From Bog-473 sp963824195 (lineage in GTDB: Bacteria; Actinomycetota; Acidimicrobiia; Acidimicrobiales; RAAP-2), in contig CAWGOJ010000008.1 in assembly GCA_963824195.1 (NCBI GenBank), positions 310,001 to 374,000 on the forward strand: a stretch of DNA of 64,000 nucleotides, given 5' to 3'. Below, one piece after another: positions 17,682 through 26,159 of this stretch (positions are counted from its first letter, which is position 1; every line of letters starts with the position of its first letter). The notes beneath the pieces are model-generated. The model did not search any database and had not been told where the DNA came from. It saw only the letters and a list, made by a program, of their open reading frames with translations. A program made the translations under genes and the position numbers.

Positions 17682-18435
17682 TCAGGTGTTCCTGCCGCCG
17701 TTGACGCCGATCACCTGGCCGGTGATGTAGCTCGCCTCTTCCTTGACGAGGAAGGCACAGGCCGCGGCGATGTCCTCGGGACGTCCGACCCTGCGCACCG
17801 GCGTCAGCGACGCGTGATGTTCGACGCCCTGGCCCAGACGGCCCTTGCTCTCCGATGCCCGGAGCATGGGCGTGTCGATGAAGCCCGGTGGGATCGTGTT
17901 GACCGTGATCCCTTTCGGCCCGAGCTCGAGCGCTAGTGCCTTGGTGAAGCCGATGACGCCGGCCTTGGAGGCGACGTAGTGCGTCATGAGCGGCTGGCCG
18001 CCGTGGGCGCTCGACGACGAGATGTTGACGATGCGGCCCCAGCCCTCCTCGATCATGTCCGGCACGACCGCCTGGCAGCAGTCGAAGGTCCCGGTCAGGT
18101 TGACGGCCAGGATGCGGCTCCACTTCTCGGCGGTGATCTTGAGGAACGGGTCGAACCCGTCGAGACCCGCGCTGTTGACCAGGATGGTGGGTCGGCCGAG
18201 GCGCTCGCGGACCGTGGCCACGCCGGCATCGATCTGGGCCCGATCCGTCACGTCGACCTCGACGCCGATGGCCGTGCCGCCCGCCGCCTCGATCTTGCGC
18301 CGCCGCCGTCGTGGCCGCCGCGACGTCGCGGTCGAATATGGCGACCGCATTGCCATCGTTGGCGAGTCGCTCGGCGATGGCGAGCCCGATTCCGGACCCG
18401 CCTCCGGTCACGATTGCCGTTCGCTCCGTGCTCAC
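17682..18435 (-). pseudogene. SDR oxidoreductase with a one-base frameshift
   Basis: From the GTG at 18435 the frame reads TAIVTGGGSGIGLAIAERL and IFDRDVAAATTAAAQ, then shifts. In the next frame KIEAAGGTAIGVEVDVTD, ILVNSAGLDGFDPF, VNISSSSAHGG, YVASK and GQVIGVNGGRNT complete a normal SDR ending at 17682. The shift lies in a GC-repeat tract at about 18294-18310. The 754-base span is 3n+1, so one base is extra (or two are missing). The start overlaps the TauD stop as GTGA. It would oxidise or reduce an alcohol or ketone. Either a sequencing error or real inactivation. Confidence 0.85.
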
Positions 18436-19262
18436 TGGATCGGCTCCTCTCCGTGCAGGGTCGTGCGATGCATGTCCCGCGGCGACGCGGCGTCGTAGGG
18501 GCATGCTCGGTGCAACACGCCACGGTTGTCCCAGATGACCAGGTCCCCGACCGCCCACTCGTGGCGGTAGACGCGCTCGGGCGCGGTCGCCCGCTCCAAC
18601 AGGTCCGCCAGCAGCGCGCGACCCTCCCCCATGTCCAGGCCGGCCACGTGCGAGGCCGTCGCGCCGAGCACCAGGGACCGGCGCCCCGAGATGTGGGTCC
18701 AGGCGAGGGGATGCTCCTTCGACGGTCGTTTCCTCCAGAGCGCGAGCTCCTCGGGTGACGGGCTGTGGTTGATCATCCGCTGCGCTGCCTCGAAGGAGTG
18801 CACGACACGCAGGGACAGGCAGCGTTCCTTCTCCTCGTCGCTGAGGTCGTCGAACGCCGTATAGGTGCTGGCGAACTCGGTCTCGCCGCCCGACTCGGCC
18901 ACCGCGTGGGCACTGAGGATCGTTGCCATGATCGGCACGTCGTCGGTGCACCCGTCGATGTGCCAGTCGAACGTCCCGCGCAGGTATGCCGCCATGGGGT
19001 TCTTGGCCGGATCGAGCGTGATCCTGAAGATCTCGGGGTGCTCGCCCTTGCCGAAGACCTCGACGCGGCCCAACCGCTGGCTGAACGCCACCTGCGTCGC
19101 ATCGTCGATGTGCAGATCACGGAAGACAAGGACGCCGTGGGCCTCGAGGGTCTCGAGGATCCAGGCCGGCAGCGCGTCGTCCCCGAGCAGCCGGCCGCGG
19201 TCGACACCGACGATCTGCGCCCCGACAGTGGCGCCGAGCCTCTCCGTGGTCACCACTGTCAT
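18432..19262 (-). CDS. TauD/TfdA family Fe(II)/2-oxoglutarate dioxygenase
   Basis: A 276-residue oxygenase that couples 2-oxoglutarate decarboxylation to hydroxylation or cleavage. The facial triad is His101-x-Asp103 (WHIDG) and distal His251 (GVLHRA); Arg266 in MHRTTL would bind 2-oxoglutarate. Length and motif spacing are normal for the family. It lies 35 bases downstream of the CoA ligase and overlaps the SDR start by four bases, so a hydroxylation followed by alcohol oxidation in one operon is likely. Taurine or sulfonate use is not supported by any neighbour. Confidence 0.93.
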   Translation of the reverse strand: MTVVTTERLGATVGAQIVGVDRGRLLGDDALPAWILETLEAHGVLVFRDLHIDDATQVAFSQRLGRVEVFGKGEHPEIFRITLDPAKNPMAAYLRGTFDWHIDGCTDDVPIMATILSAHAVAESGGETEFASTYTAFDDLSDEEKERCLSLRVVHSFEAAQRMINHSPSPEELALWRKRPSKEHPLAWTHISGRRSLVLGATASHVAGLDMGEGRALLADLLERATAPERVYRHEWAVGDLVIWDNRGVLHRACPYDAASPRDMHRTTLHGEEPIQ

Positions 19263-19297
19263 GGGGATTCCTTCGCGTCAAGGTGGATAGAGGAAGA

Positions 19298-20962
19298 CTA
19301 CTGTTTTCCAAGAATAGCGTTTTCACCGCCGGACATCTCCAGGCCGCCCTCGTGGAGCTGCTGCCGGAGCCGGAACTTCTGCACCTTCCCCGACGCCGTC
19401 CGCGGGAAGTCCACCACCTCGGTGATCGACTCGGGCCACTTCTGACGGGCGAGGCCGGCATCGGCCAGATGGCGGCGCACCTCCTCGAGGGTGGGAGCCG
19501 GCATGCCGTCGCGGACCCGGAGCACGGCTGCCGCATGCTCGCCGAGGCGTTCATCGGGCTCGGCGACGACGCAGACCTCGGCGACGGCGGGCATGCCCGC
19601 CATGAGCTCCTCGATCTCGGCGGCGCTGATGTTCTCGCCGCCGCGGATGATGATGTCGGAGATGCGGTCGGTGATGGTGAGGTAGCCGTCGCCGTCCAGC
19701 GTCCCGACGTCGCCCGTGTGGTACCACCCGTCGGCATCGAAGACGCGCGCGGTGAGCTCCGCGTCCGTGTAGCCGAGGAAGCAGTCCGGACCCCGGCTCA
19801 GGATCTCCCCGTCGTCGGTGAGCTGCAGCTCCACCCCCGGCAGCGGGGGCCCGTCGGTCGTCAGGCGCTTGACCTCGGGATCGTCCAGCAGGCACCCGGT
19901 GATGGAGGGGTGCTCGGTGCTGCCGTACGATCGGAACATCGCGATGCCCAGCCTCGTGGCCCGCTCCGTCACCGCCACCGGGACGGGCGACCCACCGAGG
20001 CCCGCGAACGGCATCTGTGCCAGGTGGGCCGGGGTGAAGTCCGGGTGGTCCAACAGGCTGGTCAGGAAGTACGTGGCTCCGCCGCCCACGCCGAGCCCCT
20101 CGTCGTGCATGAGGCGGAGCACCTCACCCGGATCCCAAACGTCGATCAGGTGGACCGGGCGCGTCCGGAGCAGGGGCAACAGGAACGCGTTGAGCATGCC
20201 GATGAAATGGCCCACGGGCGCACCGGTGATCGTCGGAGGCCCACCCTTGGGGAACAGGTAGTCCAGCTGGCGCGTCTCGCAGCCGATCGTCTGGTGGGAG
20301 TGCACGACGCCCTTGGGATCACGCGTCGTCCCGGACGTAAAGCCGACGATGGCCGGCGAGCCCGGTCCGACCGCGACCGGGCCGACGATCGGATCGGCGT
20401 CCAGCATCGACGCGAAGCGAGTCGCGCCGGCCGGGAGCTCCCGGTCGCTCGACTGGCCGACCACCAGCCACAGCGGGACGGGCCGCCGCTCCAGGATCCC
20501 GGTGTACACCGCCAGATAGTCGTTGTGGCCGAAACGGTCGGCGGTGATCACGACATCGGGCGACGTCGCCTCGAGGATGTACTCGACCTCCTTGGCGCCG
20601 TAGAAGTGGACGATCGGGATGACGACGGCGCCCAGGTACGCCGCCGCCCAGAAAGAGATCCCGGCCTCCACCCAGTTGGGGAGCTGAATCACGACCACCT
20701 GCCCCGGGCCGACACCCCTCACCTGCAGCGCACCCGCCAGCGAGCGCGCGGCGCGATCGACCTCGGCGAACGTGCCGGTCCACGGCCGAACCTTCGAATG
20801 CACCTGGAAGACCGTTTCGCTCAGGCGCGTCATGCCGCTGGCGACCGTGGCCCCGAGGGTGGCGTCGTTCCACCAGCCCTCGGCGACGTAACGGCGCGCC
20901 AGACTGTCCGGCACCGTGCGCAACGCCCACCTCTCCGCGCCAGTGTCGGCCGGCTCCCCCAC
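19298..20962 (-). CDS. Acyl-CoA synthetase (AMP-binding)
   Basis: ANL ligase of 554 residues. VGFTSGTTRDPKGVVHSH is the phosphate loop; YGSTEHP, WYHTGDVGTLDGDGYLTITDR and the C-terminal TASGKVQKFRLR complete the domain set. The start is fixed by AAAGGAGG four bases before a GTG at 20962; the frame is open further upstream but without similarity. It is the first gene of the operon carrying TauD, SDR, CMD and Rieske genes, so it probably activates the substrate or an intermediate. It resembles cyclohexane-carboxylate-type or medium-chain ligases more than long-chain FadDs, but specificity is inference. Confidence 0.92.
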   Translation of the reverse strand: MGEPADTGAERWALRTVPDSLARRYVAEGWWNDATLGATVASGMTRLSETVFQVHSKVRPWTGTFAEVDRAARSLAGALQVRGVGPGQVVVIQLPNWVEAGISFWAAAYLGAVVIPIVHFYGAKEVEYILEATSPDVVITADRFGHNDYLAVYTGILERRPVPLWLVVGQSSDRELPAGATRFASMLDADPIVGPVAVGPGSPAIVGFTSGTTRDPKGVVHSHQTIGCETRQLDYLFPKGGPPTITGAPVGHFIGMLNAFLLPLLRTRPVHLIDVWDPGEVLRLMHDEGLGVGGGATYFLTSLLDHPDFTPAHLAQMPFAGLGGSPVPVAVTERATRLGIAMFRSYGSTEHPSITGCLLDDPEVKRLTTDGPPLPGVELQLTDDGEILSRGPDCFLGYTDAELTARVFDADGWYHTGDVGTLDGDGYLTITDRISDIIIRGGENISAAEIEELMAGMPAVAEVCVVAEPDERLGEHAAAVLRVRDGMPAPTLEEVRRHLADAGLARQKWPESITEVVDFPRTASGKVQKFRLRQQLHEGGLEMSGGENAILGKQ

Positions 20963-21057
20963 GGGTCCTCCTTTGTCCGGATCGCACTCTTGCACGGCTC
21001 GACGGCGTGAGCCAGCCTCGTTGCCAGTGGATGAGAACTCCGTTATCGTATAGCAGC
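20963..21057. promoter_or_regulatory. Divergent promoter region of the Rieske and reductase operons
   Basis: A 95-base gap between the CoA ligase (minus) and the reductase (plus). CGTTATCGTATAGCAGC just before the reductase ATG contains -10-like hexamers but no ribosome site, so that mRNA may be leaderless or nearly so. The shared gap would let one regulator control the oxygenase operon and its presumed reductase together. Confidence 0.45.
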
Positions 21058-22123
21058 ATGGCGGTTTCGCGGCCAATTGCAGGTGGAACGGGTACGGCGC
21101 ACGACCATGCGTTCCACCCGTTGCGCATCGCCCGGGTGATCCGCGAGACGGCCGACGCCAGCTCGTACGTGCTCGAACTGCCCGACGATCTCCGATCGGC
21201 GTTCGCCTATGAAGCCGGGCAATTCTGCACCTTCCGGGTGCGGGTCGACGGCGAGCCGCACCTGCGGTGCTACTCCATGTCGTCCTCCCCCGCGGTCGAC
21301 CCCGAATTGGCGGTCACCGTGAAGCGAACACCCGACGGCGTGGTGTCGAATTGGATGAACGACCACTTGGCGGCCGGTGACATCGTCGAGGTCACCCGCC
21401 CGGCCGGCGTCTTCCGACTCACCGCGGGCGACGAAGACGTCGTCGCGTTCTGTGCCGGGAGCGGCATCACCCCGGTGCACTCGCTGCTGAAGACGGCATT
21501 GGCGACCACCACCCGAAGGGTGCGCCTCTTCTACGCCAACCGCGACCACGATTCGGTGATCTTCAGGTCCGAGATCGACGCCCTCGAGCGCGCAGCACGG
21601 CGACCGGTTCACGGTGTCGCACCACATCGATGTCGAGAGTGGGCTCGTGCAACGCGATGCCCTGCGTGCGTTCGCGAGTGCCAACTGGGACTCCGAGTTC
21701 TACGTCTGTGGGCCGGGGCCGTTCATGGACGTCGTGGAGGAGGCGCTCCTCTCGGGCGGGGTCGCCATCGAGCAGATCCACATCGAGCGCTTCACCCCGA
21801 CCGAGCAGGTCCCCGAGCCTGTGCCGCCGTTCTCGACGGCTGTGGGCTCCCGGGTCACGATCGACCTGTCCGGTCGAACAGACACCACCGAACACCGTCC
21901 GGGCACGACGATCCTGCAGACGGCGCGGCAGATGGGGATGGCCCCACCCTTCTCCTGCGAGTCGGGCAGCTGCGCGACCTGCATGGCCAGACTGGTGGAG
22001 GGGACTGTCGATATGTTCGTGAACAATGCCCTCGACGACGACGAGGTCGCAGAGGGCTGGGTGCTCACCTGCCAGTCCGTACCGACCAGCCCGTCGGTGC
22101 ACGTTGTCTACGAGGAGGGGTGA
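21058..22123 (+). pseudogene. Oxygenase reductase (FAD/NAD domain plus C-terminal 2Fe-2S ferredoxin) with one frameshift
   Basis: The N-terminal half reads as a ferredoxin-NADP reductase module: FAD-binding RCYSMSSSP, then the NAD domain VVAFCAGSGITPVHSLLKTA. Near 21587-21593 the frame shifts and continues as AQHGDRFTVSHHIDVESG, FYVCGPGPFMD, then a plant-type ferredoxin with CESGSCATC and a fourth Cys in LTCQS. This is the KshB/PaaE-like architecture that feeds electrons to Rieske oxygenases. The 1066-base span is 3n+1, so one base is extra (or two are missing). It is divergent from the Rieske operon, making it the likely electron donor, and starts a four-gene operon. Sequencing error or genuine disruption. 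Confidence 0.87.
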
Positions 22124-22554
22124 TGGGAGAAATGCTGATCGACGACGTGATCGAGCTCCAGCAGCTGCTGGCCCGCTACGCCGTCGGCATGACCAAGGAC
22201 GACATCGATGCCGTCGTCGACGTCTTCACACCCGACGGCACCTACAGCGCCTTCGGGGACACCTACCCGCTCGAGGACTTCCCGGCCCTCGTGGCCGCGG
22301 CCCCCAAAGGGCTCTTTCTGGTCGGCCCGCCCGCTCTCCAGCTGGACGGGGACGTCGGGACCGGCCAGCAACCGCTGTGCTTCGTGGAGCAGACCACACA
22401 CGACATGCGCATCGGCTACTACACCGACACCTACCGTCGCACCGCGGACGGCTGGCGGTTGCAGACGCGCTCCATGACGTTCCTGCGCAAGAGCGGCGCC
22501 CGGGACTCCGGACGGCCGCACGACCCGACGCGCCCCACACCTTCGTCCGGCTGA
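22123..22554 (+). CDS. SnoaL-like (NTF2-fold) protein
   Basis: A 143-residue alpha+beta-barrel protein of the SnoaL_4 type: an N-terminal helix IELQQLLARYAVGMTKDD, the typical DIDAVVDVFTPDGTYSAFG, and C-terminal strands with YTDTYRRTADGWRLQTRSMTF. Members are small isomerases, hydratases or dehydratases, or of unknown role. It shares one base with the reductase stop (TGATG) and its own stop overlaps the next ACAD start in the same way, so it is translationally coupled in the operon. Confidence 0.87.
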   Translation: MGEMLIDDVIELQQLLARYAVGMTKDDIDAVVDVFTPDGTYSAFGDTYPLEDFPALVAAAPKGLFLVGPPALQLDGDVGTGQQPLCFVEQTTHDMRIGYYTDTYRRTADGWRLQTRSMTFLRKSGARDSGRPHDPTRPTPSSG

Positions 22555-23684
22555 TGGAGATCGACGAGTTCCGGCGGTCGCTGGAGGCCTGGCTCGACCA
22601 GCACGAGCACGTCCTCGCGGCGGACCACGCGGGTACCGACACGCTCGACGACCAGATGGCCCAGCTGGCCAAGGTGAAGCACATGACCTACGAGGCCGGC
22701 TTCATGCGCTGGGGGTGGCCCGAACGCGTCGGCGGACTGGGTGGATCGACCCTGCTGCGCGCCTACCTGGGCGAGGCCCTCACGTCGCGGGGCCTCGTTG
22801 AGCCGGGCATCTACTCCCTGACTGAGGTGCTGGCGCCGACGATGATCGACTACGCGTCGCCGGAGCTCGCCGCCACCATGGTGCCGCGGCTCCTGCGGGG
22901 CGACGAGACCTGGTGCCAGGGTTTCTCGGAGCCCGGGACCGGCAGCAACCTGGCCTCGCTGTCGTGCCGAGCGACCCGGACGGGCGACGGCTGGAGCGTC
23001 ACGGGCCAGAAGGTGTGGACCAGCCTCGCCCAGTACGCCGATCGCTGCGTGCTCCTCACCCGTACCGGCGGGGCGGACTCGGCGCACCGGGGCATCACCG
23101 CCCTGTTCATCGACATGGACAGCCCCGGCATCGTGGTGCGGCCGATCGAGACGATGCACGGCGCCCCCGAGTTCTCGGAGGTCTTCTTCGACGGCGTCGT
23201 CGTGCCGTTCGACCGCACCCTCGGTGAGGAGGGGCAGGGCTGGTCGGTGGCGATGGACCTCCTTCCCTACGAGCGGAGCACGGCGCTGTGGCACAGGGCC
23301 GCCTATCTCCAAGAGCGGCTGCAGGGCCTTCTCCGGGCTGCACCGCCCGGGGAGCTCGATCCCGCCGACGTGGGCGAGGTGGCGCAGCTCCTCTACGCCC
23401 TGCGGACCCGCTCGCGGTCCACGCAGCGCCGGCTGGCCGCGGGCGAGCGCCTCGGTCCCGAGACGTCCATCGACAAGGTGCTGGTGGCCACCGCCGAGCA
23501 GGCGCTGTTCGACCTGGTCGCCGACGGCCTGGCCGCCAGCGTCGACCTCGGCGACGACCCGGCCAGCGAACGGTGGCGACGGGAATTCCTCTACTCACGG
23601 GCCGCCACGATCTACGGCGGGACCGCGGAGATCCAGCGGAACATCATCGCCCGCCGGTTGCTCGATCTCGGGACCGATCGCTGA
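22554..23684 (+). CDS. Acyl-CoA dehydrogenase, large-type subunit with Gly at the classical Glu position
   Basis: A 376-residue ACAD: QGFSEPGTGSNLASLS near residues 122-137, GQKVWTSLAQYAD, and a C-terminal YGGTAEIQRNIIARRLL. The Glu of the usual (Y/G)EGT motif is Gly, so the catalytic base must come from elsewhere, as reported for heteromeric steroid ACADs. Coupled starts (TGATG) link it to the SnoaL gene upstream and to the partner ACAD downstream (23684). The two probably form one alpha2beta2 enzyme. Physiological substrate unknown. Confidence 0.92.
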   Translation: MEIDEFRRSLEAWLDQHEHVLAADHAGTDTLDDQMAQLAKVKHMTYEAGFMRWGWPERVGGLGGSTLLRAYLGEALTSRGLVEPGIYSLTEVLAPTMIDYASPELAATMVPRLLRGDETWCQGFSEPGTGSNLASLSCRATRTGDGWSVTGQKVWTSLAQYADRCVLLTRTGGADSAHRGITALFIDMDSPGIVVRPIETMHGAPEFSEVFFDGVVVPFDRTLGEEGQGWSVAMDLLPYERSTALWHRAAYLQERLQGLLRAAPPGELDPADVGEVAQLLYALRTRSRSTQRRLAAGERLGPETSIDKVLVATAEQALFDLVADGLAASVDLGDDPASERWRREFLYSRAATIYGGTAEIQRNIIARRLLDLGTDR

Positions 23685-24646
23685 TGGACGGCGAGGACCG
23701 GGACGTCTTCGCGCGGAGCCTGCGCCACACCGTCGAGACACACTCGGGCGAGCCGCTCGACGCGGCCCTGGTCGATCTCGGCTGGCCCGACGCGCTGGCC
23801 GAGCACACGCATGAGGCCGTCTCGATCCTCTTCGAGCTCGAGGGCTCCGCCCACGCCTCCTCCTCGGCGCTGGACCAGGTGCTCGCCTGCTCGCTCGGAC
23901 TGGAGGCCCCGCTGTCCGCCGGGTTCGTGCTGCCGCCGCTCGGGCGCTGGTGCCCGCCCGGCGAGTTCGACAACGGGAGCCTGGTCGTCCGCGGCCTCGG
24001 CAGCACGTCGCTGCTCGCCCGCGAGACCGCCGTCGTGGTGGCCCAGGCGGTGAACACCGAGGTCGCCTTCCTCGTGCCCACACCCGACTTGATCCTCCGG
24101 TCGGTGCGCGGCATGGACCCGGAGCTCGGGCTCGTCGAGGTGAGCGGCACTGTCGCCAAGGGGGCGCTCCGGCCCGAGGTCGTGTCGCCGTCCTGGCCGG
24201 CAGCGGTCGCCCTGGCCCAGCTCGCCATGGGGCACGAGTTGGTCGGTGCGGCGAGGACGATGCTCGAGTTGGCCCGCCGGCACGCCCTCGAACGCGTCCA
24301 GTTCGGTCAGCCCATCAGCGGGTTCCAGGCCGTCCGGCACCGACTGGCCGAGACGCTGGTGGCGATCGAGTCGGCGGATGCCGTGCTCAGCGCGGCCTGG
24401 GAGGACGGGTCGCCGACCACGGCGTCCGTCGCCAAGGCGCTCGCCGGGCGCGGCGCCCGCACGGCCGCCCGCCACTGCCAACAGGTCCTGGCCGGGATCG
24501 GCTTCACGACGGAGCACGAGTTCCACCTCTACGCGCGGCGTGTCATGGTGCTCGACGAGCTGTTCGGCTCGTCGCGCTCGCTCACCCGCGAGCTCGGGGC
24601 GGAGCTGCTCGCGGCGCGGCGGCTGCCGCTGTTCGCGCCGCTCTAG
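23684..24646 (+). CDS. Acyl-CoA dehydrogenase-like partner subunit
   Basis: A 320-residue ACAD-fold protein, shorter than a full ACAD. The N-terminal helical part is reduced. The C-terminal domain shows RRHALERVQFGQPISGFQAVRH, and GIGFTTEHEFHLYARRVMVL replaces the usual HGGxGxT block. It lacks the EGTxEIQR tail. The ATG overlaps the preceding ACAD stop by one base. As with the 905-1945 and 31204-32343 genes, this fits the non-catalytic partner of a heteromeric ACAD. Confidence 0.85.
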   Translation: MDGEDRDVFARSLRHTVETHSGEPLDAALVDLGWPDALAEHTHEAVSILFELEGSAHASSSALDQVLACSLGLEAPLSAGFVLPPLGRWCPPGEFDNGSLVVRGLGSTSLLARETAVVVAQAVNTEVAFLVPTPDLILRSVRGMDPELGLVEVSGTVAKGALRPEVVSPSWPAAVALAQLAMGHELVGAARTMLELARRHALERVQFGQPISGFQAVRHRLAETLVAIESADAVLSAAWEDGSPTTASVAKALAGRGARTAARHCQQVLAGIGFTTEHEFHLYARRVMVLDELFGSSRSLTRELGAELLAARRLPLFAPL

Positions 24647-24654
24647 CCGAGCGG

Positions 24655-24896
24655 CTAAGAACTCTGGACGAACGGGAAGATGCGGATGAAGTCGGTGCCG
24701 GGCTCGGAGCGGTCGAAGTCCTCCCACAGCGACGCCGTGACCGCACCCATCGACCGGGGGCCACTGAGCTCCTCGCCGGCGCGCAGGTAGAGGGCCGCAC
24801 GTCCTTGGCCATCAGCGAACTGGAGAACCGGAACTTGTCGCTGGAGGCGGCGCTTCTCCCGCTCGACTGGTTCAGGACCTGGAGCATCGTCTCCAT
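24655..24896 (-). CDS. Possible small protein, frame disturbed
   Basis: Downstream of the F420-type oxidoreductase the minus strand has a segment that reads like real protein at its end (ALYLRAGEELSGPRSMG, then FDRSEPGTDFIRIFPFV) and stops at 24655. The best N-terminus (METMLQVLNQ, ATG at 24896) is in another frame, with the shift near 24880. I do not recognise the family. It may be a small accessory protein with a sequence error, or a decaying remnant. Confidence 0.35.
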
Positions 24897-24946
24897 GTCC
24901 AGCCCCCTCGGTCCCTGCGGGTCGGCCGGTCGTGGCACCACCCGGG

Positions 24947-25900
24947 TCAGAGTGACGACGCGAGCGAGGCGAGGAGCTCGCGCGTGCGTTTGGACGAGGC
25001 GATGAGCTGCTCGCGGCCGTCACCGATCGGCACCACCCGGACCGAGATGTCGGTGACGCCGGCATCGGCGAAGCCACGCAGGCGCTTCACGATCGTCGAC
25101 TCGCTACCTGCGGCGAGGATGTCGCCCACGTTCCGGGCGTCGCCGTGGTCGAGCAGCTTCTGGTAATTCGGGGAGACCTCGGCCTCGGCCAAGATGCGGT
25201 TGGTGCGGGCCACGGCGGCGTCGATCTCGTCGTCGCCGCACAGGCAGACGGGGATGCCGGCCACGACGCGGGGGGCGGGACGGCCGGCCGCCTCGGCCGC
25301 CCGCGTCAGGGTCGGGACGACATGGGATCCGATGGCGCGCTCGTCGGCCATCCACAGGATGGTCCCGACGGTCCGCTCGCCGCACAGCGCCAGCATGCGC
25401 GGGCCGAGTGCGGCGAGCAGGACCGGGGTCGGGGTGATATCGGTGATGTCGAGCGGGTTGTGCACCTGGAAAAACTCGTTCTCCACGTCGACGGGTCCGG
25501 GGCCGGCGAGCGCCCGGTCGAGGACGTCGAGGTAGGAGCGCATCGTCGGGACGGGGCGCTCGTAGGGCAGCCCGAGCATCTCGTCGACGACCCAGTGGTG
25601 CGAGACGCCGAGACCGAGGGTCAGACGACCCTCGCAGACGGCCTGGACCGACAGGACCTGCTGGGCCAGTGCGATCGGGTGGCGGGGCTGCACCGGAACG
25701 ACGGCAGTGCCGACCTCGATACGGGTCGTCGCCGCGCCGACCATGGTGGCGGCGGTCAACGCGTCGAATTCGTCGGGGATCTGCGGGATCCAGACGGTGG
25801 CGAGGCCGACCTCTTCCGCCCAACGGGCATCGGCCTGGAGCCGTGCGACCTTGGTCCGGTAGCGGCCCCGCTCCGGACCGATCATCAATCCGATGCGCAT
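24947..25900 (-). CDS. LLM-class F420-dependent oxidoreductase
   Basis: Luciferase-like TIM-barrel protein of 317 residues starting MRIGLMIGPERG. EVGLATVWIPQIPDEFDALT, the strand EVGTAVVPVQPRHPIALAQQ and LGLGVSHHWVVDEMLG are typical of the F420-dependent group. It would transfer hydride between F420 and a substrate; some relatives use FMN. It faces a P450 gene across a 259-base gap that carries copy B of the shared 38-base element, suggesting common control. Substrate unknown. Confidence 0.9.
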   Translation of the reverse strand: MRIGLMIGPERGRYRTKVARLQADARWAEEVGLATVWIPQIPDEFDALTAATMVGAATTRIEVGTAVVPVQPRHPIALAQQVLSVQAVCEGRLTLGLGVSHHWVVDEMLGLPYERPVPTMRSYLDVLDRALAGPGPVDVENEFFQVHNPLDITDITPTPVLLAALGPRMLALCGERTVGTILWMADERAIGSHVVPTLTRAAEAAGRPAPRVVAGIPVCLCGDDEIDAAVARTNRILAEAEVSPNYQKLLDHGDARNVGDILAAGSESTIVKRLRGFADAGVTDISVRVVPIGDGREQLIASSKRTRELLASLASSL

Positions 25901-25936
25901 GGCCAGGTCCCTTCCGACGGCGACGATCCCGAATAT

Positions 25937-25974
25937 GAGAACATACTTCTTCTTTTCGTGTAAGGCTAGTTCCG
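25937..25974. repeat. Copy B of the 38-bp element shared by both P450 promoter regions
   Basis: Begins GAGAACATACTTCTTCTTTT and ends GTAAGGCTAGTTCCG; see copy A at 8836-8873. Here it lies 37 bases upstream of the LLM start and about 190 bases upstream of the P450. In copy A the distance to the P450 is about 150 bases. The same orientation relative to the P450 in both places is notable. Confidence 0.6.
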
Positions 25975-26159
25975 GTGGCTACGGGCACTCCGCCCCTGGC
26001 GGTCTCCTCGCCGAGGTCGCCTGCTCAGGTCCGGAACTCGGGTTTTGGAGCACTAGAACGTAGTTTTCACAAATCGCGCACGCGGCTATCGTGGGCGGCG
26101 CAAACCTGAGCGGCGCCCGACCGGCGCTTCTCCCGAGAGGGGATCTGGGGATCGGTGGA

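Noticed and set aside
18432..19262. Taurine dioxygenase (TauD in the strict sense)
   Set aside because: The fold fits, but no sulfonate transport or regulator genes are near; only the family name is justified.
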